Origin: Lycocorax pyrrhopterus obiensis
Lineage: Eukaryota; Chordata; Aves; Passeriformes; Paradisaeidae
Direction: 5' to 3'
Length of the DNA stretch: 64,000 nucleotides
Assembly: GCA_014706295.1 (NCBI GenBank)
Contig: JACSVZ010000016.1
Location: forward strand, 1,512,168 to 1,576,167
The position numbers were made by a program, and so were the translations under genes. A model generated the notes under the pieces. That model saw only the letters and a program-made list of their open reading frames with translations. It did not search any database and was not told where the DNA came from. Shown here piece after piece: positions 1 through 9,450 of the stretch. The number at the start of each line of letters is the position of its first letter. Position 1 is the stretch's first letter.

Positions 1-2920
1 GTGACGTGGCTGAGCTATCAGCGAGCTCTTGGAATGTCATAGCCAATCCTTGATGGGAGATCTCCACTGCCAGGTATCCTCCATTTGTCCTCTCTGACCA
101 CTACAATTCCAGACTCGTTACCTGCCGTCTGCTTCCATCCGTTTTGGGGAGTGGGCTCATATCGGTGCACAGTGGACCTGTCCACTTGTTTGTGCTTGTG
201 CTGTGGGCCTGGAGCTCTGAGAACACACCTGGAAACGTCATCCAAAAATAATGAGATTAATGATCCTCACCGGAAGGCAGACTTTTGCTTTCCTAGAGAG
301 TAGGATGGAAACAGTAATGGGAACTCTTTTCCAGTGGGTAGGAATGCTTGTTTCTAGCTAACCAAGAGTGAGCTGTAGACCAGCCAGGAGACAGCTTGCC
401 ACAGCCTCATTTGGGGAGAAAATCCAACTTTTTGGTCAATATCTAGCTTCTGGCACACAGCAGAGCGGTGGCTCTGAGGGATGCTGGCCCATGATTTCCT
501 GGTGATGTTCAAAGAAACATGTCCCTGGGAAGAGATGTCCACTGTGTCCTGACAGAGCTGCTGCCTTTCCCTGCCTGGCTGGGGAAAGCAGGAGGACTTC
601 TCCTGCTTTCCTCTTTTGGTTTTTAGCTTTTTGGATCAGGTGAAGGTAAGGACTCCCTTTCCTGCTCTGCACAAGGGGGTCTGGATGTTCTTCCTTCCAT
701 GCCTCCAATTCACTTGCCTAAGTTCTTGTTGGTGTCTCTCATTGTCTAGAAATCTCTGCTATTTACCAGGAACATGGAGATTTATGCAGGACAATGTCAG
801 ATTCTGTGTAATAAATTTACCAAGAGTTTTTTTATGTTACCAGCAACTTGTAACCTCAGTAAAATCAGTAATGATTTAGCTGTAAAGGGTTTGCTGTAGC
901 GTCCTTCAGACACGAAATGAGCAAATGACATTGGAGGTTGGCAAAGTGAAATGGGGATTCATTCCTGTTCCCGGAACGGGGCTCACTTGTGGACAAATTG
1001 GCACGAGACCCGAAGATATTAAATGGGCAAAGCAGGCTTTGGAAAGTAATCGTTTCCTATTAAGGAGGAAGGTCCTGCACTCCTGCATGCCTGCAGGGAA
1101 GGAGAGCAGTGCAGGAAGGATGTGTGCCAGCCCCTGCAAATGTTTGGGGTCACCTATGGTGTGGAGAGAGCATCTTGTGTCCAGGCCACTGTGTCTTTTC
1201 CCGAGTTCCATTGCTTTCCTGGGTCGGGTTTTATTTCTTTCCAGCGGCAGCCGCCAGTGCAGAGCCCCAGTGCTGCCGGCTGCTGACCTCCAGAGGCTGG
1301 TGGGGGAAAACCTCGGCCACCTGCGTGGCCCGAGGGGACTCGGGGTGCTGGTCCCCAGCCCGGGCAGCAGCAAAATGGGGTGTCTGGCCCCAGCCCTGGT
1401 TGATGAGTAAGTGGGGAGAGGAGATGGCTGGGCTGGGTGAAGCCTTGAGCAGCTCTCCTCGCCCGGGTGTTCCTGAGTTTGTACCAGCCAGGAGCCCGTT
1501 CTCCAGTCTGAGGGATCCACGCAGAACCATGGCCGGGTCTGGCCGCTGTTGCTCAGGCTTGGGGATCTCGGGGTGTGCTGAGACTGCAGCAGCGGGGACA
1601 GACCGTCCCAGTAACCTGTGCTCGGGTGTGGAGCATCGCTGCCAGACGGCCCTGCTGAGCTGCCTCTTCCTGGGTGCACGCCCTGGAGCCAGGGATGTGC
1701 AGCCTGGAAGGCGGGTTGGGATGAACTGTGGCACACACGGGAGAAATGCCTGCAGAGTGGCAGCATACGTGCTCAGGCTTCATTAGGACAATTTCCTCCG
1801 TAATTGAAGAGCTGCCTTGCTGCTGTATTGCCCGTTCCTGGTGAGGGCTGTCACTGTCCCCAGCTGGCTGCAGCCACCCCAAGTGCAAAGCTGGCAGAGA
1901 GATGGAGAACATGGGATGCTCTTCGGGTGGGGATTGTCCTTCCGCCCACAATGAAATAATCTGGTCACAAATGAGGGTCTTACACAAGCTGTTCTAGCAC
2001 ATGACAGTTAATTTTCAGAATTACCTCTGAGTAAGTTTCAAGTTTTGGCTGAAAGATCTCTTTTAGCTTCCTTTTCCTAAAAAATCCAAATCCAGATTTT
2101 CCTATTGGTTTTCTGTAACCTGATATTTGTAAATGGAAATAATTTTATGTCCTTATTGGCTTTTTAAAAATAGAAATACAGTTAACAATTAAAAGCTTTT
2201 TTTGCAGAACCTGATCAAAGTCTTTGCAGGTTTTGATAAAAAAGGTCTGATTTTAGTAAAAAAAAGAGCTGTTGCTGTGTTTCTTCTTCCCCCACCTGTA
2301 TCACCCTCTCTGTTCTCCTCCTGCTTCCACTTAGACGAAAAGAAATAACATTTCCACAGGCTCAGTCAGCATCAAAGAGTCACTTATTTAAAGGGAGGAA
2401 GAATACTGTGATGTTTCACTGCCTGTTTCGGATTCTGTGAAGGAATTTCATCCCCTCCCAGTTGCCACGTCTCTGGCATCCCTCCCAGATCTGAACTCTC
2501 TGGAGGACGGAGGCAGAATTATCTCTGAGCTTTGCAGCTGCCAGATGTTAACCGATGAAATGGCAGCCTTGCTGCTTCCCTCTTCACTCTGGGTAAACCT
2601 CTGCCTGTCTGCCCTGTTTGAAATGCAAAACTCCCTCAAATCCCCTCTCGAAGGGTTCTTGATGTCTCCTGCCAATCAAGCCTGGCGAGGACTCCCTTTG
2701 TCCCTCTTCCAGCAGCTTGCCTTAAGAATTGCACTTGTGTGTGGCTCTGTGGAGCGCCTGGATATCCTGAGCTGTGGAGGGGTGGGAGCTGAGGCTGGGG
2801 CACTTATCGCATCCCTGGAAGTTCTCTGTCCTCATTCCTGTCAGAAAACACAGTCTTCCTCCCCTCCCTGGATGGAGATGCATGGAACAGAGCTAGGGAT
2901 GTGCAGGTCACTGGCAGGCT
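1..2920. other. Upstream non-coding DNA, nothing recognised
   Basis: No exon, RNA gene or repeat family could be recognised here. The longest open frame is a 286-codon minus-strand frame at 906-1766. It has low-complexity Ser/Pro/His/Arg-rich composition and no domain, and looks like a chance frame in GC-rich sequence. An AT-rich stretch at about 2000-2280 with several poly-A/T runs has no recognisable structure. The block lies 6-9 kb upstream of the EPHB1 start and could hold distal regulatory sequence, but nothing visible proves it. Confidence 0.5.
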
Positions 2921-3305
2921 TATCAGAGAATCATTGAGGCTGGAAAACACCTCTAAGACCATCGAGTCCAAGCTGTGATGGATCCCCACCTTGTTACCCA
3001 GCCCAGAGCTCTGAGTGCCACGCCCAGGCGTTCCGTGGACACCTCCAGGGATGGGGACTCCAAACCTCCCTGCACAGCCCTTTCCAATGCCTGACCACCC
3101 TTACAGTGAGGAAATTCATCCTGCTGTCCAGCCTGAACCTCCCCTGGCACAGCCTGAAGCCGTTCCTCTTGTCCTGTCTCTTGTTCCCTCGGAGCAGAGC
3201 CTGGCTCCACCCTGCTGAGTTGTAGAGAGTGAGAAGGTCCCCTCTGAGCCTCCTTTTCTCCAGGCTGAGCCTCCCCAGCTCCCTCAGCTGCTCCTCGTAC
3301 GACTG
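2921..3305 (-). mobile_element. CR1 LINE 3' fragment
   Basis: The segment opens with the reverse complement of a CR1 3' end (AGAATCATTGAGGCTGGAAA). It continues with the typical CR1 phrases for the terminal region (accTCCAGGGATGGGGACTCC, CTCCTTTTCTCCAGGCTGAG). The element is therefore inserted on the minus strand. It is 5'-truncated, as most avian CR1 copies are, and carries no intact reverse transcriptase. The right boundary is approximate. Confidence 0.85.
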
Positions 3306-6300
3306 TGAGCCCCTGCCTGAGCAGGAGGATGTGCACGATGGGAGCCAGGACGTGGCATCTCGTGGTCTTGGCAGCCGATCCCTTGGGAGTGCCTGTGGGA
3401 AGGGCTGCTTGGATATTGCCAGCTGCCCTGTGGTGCCCGTGATCCCTGCTCAGAGGGGCCCAGGGGCACTGCTGGAGCAGTTCAGATGTGTCCCCAGGCT
3501 ATCAAAGTAGTGGCTCAGTAAAGACCTGGTTGAGAAGCAGGTTTCCCTTGCAAGCAGTGAAATGATCAAGGCAGAAGGTAAGGTTTGGTGTGTGCAGGGA
3601 GGTCAGGAGAGTGCAGCAGGTCCTTCTGGCCTTCACCTCCCGTGTCTGTGAGATTGATGATCAATACAGTAGGGAGGCTGCAATGCCTGCAGAGACATTC
3701 ACTGGCTTGTATGTGTGACTAGCGGGTTTGGGGCCTTGAGTATTCCTGGTTTTGTTCCTTTTACCTGAGAAAAAATGCTGTTGTTGCCCTGGTGATGCCA
3801 GCAGTACCAGGCACTTGTGTGCTCTGTGCAAGGGTGCAGGACACATGCTCTTGCCCTTGAGTGCAATCATCCATGTAATTACCCTGTGAGCGATAGGATT
3901 GGGGGGAAAAATCATATTACCCTTATGATAGTGTTCATGGGACCATTGATCAAGGTGACAATTGGAAATTCATCACGATAAAGCAGGAAAAAATGGCAAG
4001 TTTCCTGTGCATGAGGTGAGCACCTGATCCAAGCCAGCTTTTTGCACTTGGATGAGTGATTTCAGTAGGAAAATATCTGAATAGGACCCTGAAGCAGCAG
4101 ATACGGAGTGGGCTGGACCATTCTACTTCCTCCCTCCTTCTTTGGATGGACTTGCACCTTAAAAACTTCCCACCCCTTGTGTGCTTCCAGATATGGGAAC
4201 ACGGCTCAGACTGCAACAAGCCAAAGGCTGCGATAAAGTGAAACTCTTGTGGCAGGTTCCCCTCCCTGCTATTTTTTTTTTTAAAGCTTCCAAAGATAAA
4301 TTGCATTTCACTTCAAGATAATGAAATTTCCTTGGAGGAGCGACATATTTTTCTGTAGCTTTTGCATTTGGAACATGAGGAGAGTTTTTATTTTAAATCT
4401 CCATTGAAAGTGTTTGTCTGTCTATATTTTGCTTTCTTCCTTGTGAATGTTCTGACTTCACAGAGCTAGCAGGGACCCGGAGATGGAGTGTTTCTGTCAC
4501 TTATTATAGCTTGCCTTGGCATAAAATTTAATCTTTGGATTTTTTTTTCCCCTCCTAAAGAAATGAAAGTTGAAGCCAGATTAGAAACAGATAAAAAGAT
4601 GTCATCCATCCTCAGACAAAGGAGTTTTTGTTTTTCTTTTTTGCATTTGCCTTTGTTAATCCTCTGCCTTCAAAGGGAACAAAGAGATCCTTCCACCTGG
4701 CGATCCTAGGAAGAAATGGAAAACGAGGAGACAGTGACATGGCTGATCTGTGCTTGTGTTGTCCCACGGCTGGTGAGTCTGCTGGGACTTGCAACCGCCC
4801 TGAAAAACCCAATTAAGAGGAAAAGCCAGGTAGCAGAAATTGCAGCATCTGTGAATCAAAGTGAATTCTTTCGCTCCTAAAGGAACTTGCTGATCTTTAC
4901 CTGTCTTTGCTGCCCACTGCTAGAGGAGCAGGCACCTTCCCTGCCTCCTTCTCCGTCTCCGTGGCAGTGCAAAGGGGAGGATGTGGCGTGTCCAGCCCGT
5001 TACGTGGTGCCTGGTGTCACACCAGAGCTGCTGAACACTGCTCCCACCAGTGATTGATATGTTCTCAGGCACCGAGAGGCTCGAGGCACTTGGCACTTGA
5101 CTGTCTCCTATTTTGGAACTTAATAAACAGAATATTCCACCAGCAGAACCTGCAATTTATCTTTCAGCACTGCACGAGGAGTTACTCCGCGTCCCGGCTC
5201 TGGCTGCCTCTCTTGCCCAGGGAATTAATAGACTCTTCCATACCCCAGCTCCCTCTGTTCTCACTCTGGTTGCCAAATTAACCTTCATCTCACCTACTTT
5301 TTCTTCACGTCTCGCTTCAATTTAGTCCTCAAATTGTTCACATGACAAAGGAGTTGTCCTTCCTACAGCTTCCTCTGCTCTGATAAGACACCGGAATTTT
5401 CTGTGAATGCCTGGAGAGGACAATAACTTCTCTCCCTCCCTCTCTCCCTTCAGCTTCCTGATGGTATTTAAGCCCAGAAGTCTCCCTGAGGTTATTTCCC
5501 CTGAGAGAACAGTAAGCAGTTTGGGCTGCACTCTGCCAAGTGGCTGAGTTGTGCCTTGAATACACTGAACATTTAATGCTGCTAATTAATGTTATTACAT
5601 CATATTACATTTATTTGGACTCGCAGGAAGGGGTTCAGCTGCACAGGAGGTGCTGCAGGGGCTGGATGCTGCTCGCCAGCATTGCCCTTGTTACCTGTCT
5701 CACCTGGCTCTTGTGATGTGGCGCACACCAGACAAGTCTGGAATGCTGGAATATTGAAGGGATCTGCCTCTCTTATCAGGGAGAGGATTTACCAGCTCCT
5801 CAAGCTTTGACTCTTGGGAGGATGCTGTAGGTGCAGGATTTCCTCTACAATTAGTGCACAGGCGAGCTGCTGGGAGCAGCCTGTGCTGCCTTGGCAGGAT
5901 TAGGGATGCAGGAGCAGTGCTCCTGCGCTGTGTGAAAAGCTTCCTGCCCTCCCTGCAGGCCCGGCCTTGGCTTGGAAAATAAACCGGGAGTGTCACGGCT
6001 GCTTTAGCTTTGCTTGTTCTGGCTGGGGAGGCTCCCGTGTCCTCTGCCAGCTCTGCTGCTCCGCGAGGCTGACGCAGGGGAGGTTTGTTTGACCTTTATC
6101 CTGCTCCAAGCATCTCCTGCGTTAGCGAGCGGCTCACAGGATCCTCCTGCCACCAAGGGCACCATCCCAGTGAGCTCCCAGTCTGAGCTGGGTGGTAGCT
6201 CTGGTGCAGGGCAGGAGCCTTGCTCGCCCTCCACCTGCTGTCATAGGAGAAGTCAAGCTCCCAGAGCGTGGGCTTGCTGCTTCCCAGCTCAAAGGATTTG

Positions 6301-7860
6301 GGGCGACCCCTCCAGAGCCTCCCTTGTAGCATGGTTGCTGCCACCAGATGCACAAGGATGGCCTGGTGGGATTCATGTTAGTGCTTCAGCTGGTCCTGTC
6401 ACAGCCAGTGTGGTTGGGATGGACGGGGACTCGCACAGGCTGTGACCCCTCTGCTCTCAAAGGTGGTTACAAGGGTTTTTTGAGAAGGACATCTGTGCCG
6501 TGCCATATGATAAGTCTTGATGCTTCCTTTCACTGGGATCCCAGATCTTCATCCTCCACAAAGGCTTTGGCATCGCCTGAAGCAGCATCTGAGAACAAAG
6601 GCAAAGCTGTTAATTAAGACAGAGCTAATTCTGGCAGCCGACTGCCGCCATCTCAATGCGCTGCGGGCTGTGAGCACAGAGGGACTGGCCGTGCACCCCG
6701 GGCACAGCACTGCCCCAAGCCTGCCCTCTGGGGGGCTGCTCATGCTCTCAGCAGGTCTGTGCCCCGTGTCCTTCCCGCACAGGGGCTTGGTGGGCAGAAC
6801 TGGAGGTTGCTGGTAGCCCAGAGGGTGGTTTTGCCTTCCATGGGGTGTTTGCCTGCCACACATGGCTGGCTCAGAGAGGAAAATAGAGCAAAATGTGCCC
6901 AAAACCCCACCAGACTTTAATGCCCTTGATGTGCCCTCCAAGGGGACACTGGTGGGTATTGTCTCTGGGGCAGATGCTGGCAATCCCACTGGGTGTGCAA
7001 GGAAGAGTGGCCCTGTGACAGGATGCTGCCGCTTTCCCACTTCCACCCCCAGATGGTACACGGCCTTTTCGGAGACGTGTCCTCCAGCCTTGCTGTTGGG
7101 AGACTCGGAGCAAGGCTGACGGAACAGAAAACATTTTGAACAAACACAGCTGGCTTTCACCCAGCGCAGCCAACTCTTTGGCCAGCTGAAAAGAAATCAG
7201 AAGAATATTGATGTATTATTCTTTTTTTACCCTACAAAAATTGTCAGGCTTTTTTTGGTCAAATGTTAGTTTCTGAATGCAAGTTTTTTCAGTTGATAAC
7301 TATTATTCGGGAGAAAAAAAACCCCCCAAGCTGAGGTGCTTCCCTGGATAACTCACAGGCTCAGCTCTTTGCCTCTTGTATTCTCAAACGATTAACATTT
7401 TTTTGCTTTGCACATCATGAATATTCTATACTTGAGCTGTTACTGAGTTGTGCTAGATCAGATAAATAACATGGTGTTGCTTTTATGGCAGACTGGATAA
7501 AGATGCAAATAATACTGACATTTACTTCACAGTTTTCTTTCTGTGATCCTCTGAGTGAGTAAACTGGATTGCTGAGATATTCATGGGAAGGAAATGAAGA
7601 AGGGTTGTCAAGATGAAAGCAAATTTCCTTAAAACTTAGCCAGAAGGTTCTTGGCAATTTTTTCTGTTATTTGCTCAGCTGAATAGGAGCTGCTTGAAAA
7701 TATATTTTGCACTACCGCAAAAGGAAAACTCTTGTTCCCGTGGCACCGCTGACTGTTTTTTGCACGCTCTTTCTCTGAAAAGCTGGCGATTTCCCGGCGT
7801 TCGGTGTCTCTGCAGGGTTTCTGGTCCCACCGTGGCGGCAGGCGTGCGGCCGTGACCGGA
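3306..7860. other. Upstream non-coding DNA up to the CpG island
   Basis: No coding exon, RNA gene or recognisable transposable element was seen. GC-rich parts (about 5850-7120) alternate with AT-rich parts (about 4250-4650 and 7180-7680). The AT-rich part at 7180-7680 directly precedes the CpG island and contains several poly-T and poly-A runs. The short open frames overlap one another on both strands and show no domain or splice context, so none is called as a gene. Confidence 0.5.
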
Positions 7861-8652
7861 ATGAGCCCTTGCTGCCTGCCCTGCCCGCGCTGTTTTCCCT
7901 GAGCCGCGTGTGCCGGGATGCGCGGATCCCTGAGGAGGAGGGCCGGGGTCAGCTTCGCTGTGCGGTGGGGAGCGGAGCGGAGCAGCGGGGGATGCTGAGC
8001 CCTGCCAAGGGTGACCGGGGCGGTGCGTGGGGTGAGCGGGACCGGGCGAGCGCCCTTCTGGATGGTTCTTTTTGGAGGCTGTGGATGTAGATCGCTCCTG
8101 GCTGTGCTTGTGGGTACCAGGGCACGGCCCTGGGCTGGCAGTGACCGGGCTGCTGCTGAGGGGTGCCGAGCATCCCGGTGTCCCCCGAGTGAGGCCTCTG
8201 CTCCCCTGCTCCCGGCAGCCCATGTGGCCGCGGCGCCCGGAGCGACGCCCAGCGAAGGGCGAGCGTGGTGGCGGAGACGGCAGGAGGCTGAGGGGGCCCC
8301 GCGTTGTGTCCGACCCCTGCGGCCGCAGTGTCTGAGCCTGAGGGGAGCGGCCATGCTGGGGGCGGCTGGCAGAGGGGCCACGTCTCTGTGGGGCTGACGG
8401 TTCGCTCCGGATTCCTTCTGAGGGTGAGAGACAGGAGCGGGATTGCGGCGGTGCGACCCCGCCGGCGCGTCCCCGCTCCTGTCCCCGCCCGTCCCCTGCC
8501 GCGTCCCGGCGCTGCGGGGGCCAGGCCCGCCCCGTCGCGGCTCCCGCTGAGGGGAGGCACGGCGTGGGGGGCGTCCTTGGGCCGCCAGGGGGCGCCGTCC
8601 CCCTTCGCACGGACGCGCGCGGCGGGCGGGGGCGTGGCCGAGGCGGGGCGCG

Positions 8653-8738
8653 GCGCGGGGATTGGCGGGGCGGTGGCGGTGGCGGGGCCGGGCGGGCGCG
8701 GGGATTGGCGGGGCGGTGGCGGGGGCGGGGCCGGGCGG
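8653..8738 (+). repeat. Two tandem 43-bp CCAAT/GC-box promoter modules
   Basis: Two directly adjacent 43-bp units (8653-8695 and 8696-8738) differ at only one position. Each begins GCGCGGGGATTGGCGGGGCG and ends GGGGCCGGGCGG. Each unit contains one ATTGG box (NF-Y type, 8661-8665 and 8704-8708) followed by GC boxes (Sp/KLF type). The duplication therefore doubles a complete NF-Y plus Sp1-like module about 215-300 bp upstream of the start codon. Confidence 0.85.
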
Positions 8739-8895
8739 CGGCGGGGGCCGGCGGCGGCGTGGCCGCGCGCGCCACTCGCGGCGGCGATGTGACCGGGGCG
8801 GGCGGGCAGCGGCACCGGCACCGCCACCGGCTCGTCCCGTCCGCGGCCCCGGCCCGCCCTGCCCCGGAGCCACCCGGCCCGCGGACGCACCCCCC

Positions 8896-9011
8896 ATGCC
8901 CGCTCACGGCCGCCCGCCGGTAGCGGCTGACGCCTGCGGGGCCCGAGGAGGCGATGGCTGCGGATCTGGTGGTGCTGCTCTGCCTGGCCGCCGCCGCGGC
9001 CGCCGTGGAGG
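8896..9011 (+). other. Possible upstream ORF overlapping the EPHB1 start
   Basis: An ATG at 8896 lies 58 bp before the EPHB1 start, in another frame, and its frame stays open past 8954 and through the end of exon 1. It has a poor initiation context (C at -3, C at +4). If the transcript begins upstream of 8896, ribosomes that use this ATG would bypass the EPHB1 start, giving a mild damping effect through leaky scanning. The peptide is Gly/Ala/Arg-rich and has no recognisable domain. Whether it is transcribed is unknown. Confidence 0.35.
8954..9011 (+). CDS. EPHB1: EPHB1 exon 1: start codon and signal peptide
   Basis: This exon encodes residues 1-19 plus the first base of codon 20. The peptide starts MAADLVVLLC and runs into an alanine-rich hydrophobic core ending AAVE, a typical cleavable signal peptide that sends the receptor into the secretory pathway. 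The start at 8954 is chosen because the context GAGGCGATGG has G at both -3 and +4. An in-frame TAG at 8921 also rules out any upstream in-frame start. The exon ends GTGGAGG followed by a GTGAGC donor at 9012, leaving phase 1. This matches exon 2, which completes Glu20. The mature protein would start near the VEETLMD segment, as in other EphB1 proteins. The 25.5-kb separation from exon 2 is normal for Eph genes. Confidence 0.9.
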
Positions 9012-9318
9012 GTGAGCGGCGACCGGGACTACCGGGAGCGGGTGGGATGCTGAGCCGAGGGTCCCTGCGCCGCCCGCGGCGTCTGCAGCTGGGGAGCAGG
9101 CGGGGAGCGACTCCCCCGCCATAAGGCACCGGCACGGGGCTGGATCCCGGCCCCGTGGTCCCGGCCTCTTGTGCCAGCCTCGGGTACCCGGCCCGCGGGC
9201 GGTGCTGGCAGCCCGTACCCTCGGGAGCGGCCCGGGGATGGAGGAGGGAACTCGCCCGCATCCACGTGGGACGAGCTGTCGCTCCGGCTCGGCTCCCCTT
9301 GCCCGCGGAGCCCTGCCC

Positions 9319-9450
9319 GGGGCCGCGGTGGGGTCACCTCCGGGGTCCCTTCTGGTCCCCGGGGCCGCAGTGGGGCCGTCTCCGGAGTCCCGTCTGGGTC
9401 CCCTCTGGTCCCCGGGGCCGCGGTGGGGCCGCCTCCGGGGGCTGTGGCGG
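9319..9450 (+). repeat. GC-rich tandem repeat at the start of intron 1
   Basis: Three imperfect copies start at 9319, 9361 and 9414. Each begins GGGGCCGCGGTGGGG or a one-base variant and continues with CTCCGGGG and GGTCCCC segments. The first copy is 42 bp. The second is 53 bp because it has an extra stretch ending GTCTGGGTC. The third is truncated. The array lies in the CpG island about 300 bp downstream of exon 1. Confidence 0.75.

Noticed and set aside
18..303. Overlapping open frames at the left edge, some with a protein-like look
   Set aside because: Frames of 72-75 codons on both strands, no identifiable family. They could be a decayed mobile element, but nothing supports it.
906..1766. 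286-codon minus-strand frame upstream of EPHB1
   Set aside because: No recognisable domain, biased composition, and overlapping open frames on both strands in GC-rich DNA. No support as a gene.
2953..3336. Open frames within the CR1 fragments (also 28200-28560, 32956-33344 and 35861-36338)
   Set aside because: These lie in the CR1 3' terminal and untranslated region, not in its reverse transcriptase frame, and are repeat artefacts.
7629..9261. Long minus-strand open frames (422 and 528 codons) across the CpG island
   Set aside because: Arg/Pro/Ala-rich low-complexity translation in two overlapping frames at once, explained by very high GC and lack of stop codons. No domain, no splice context.
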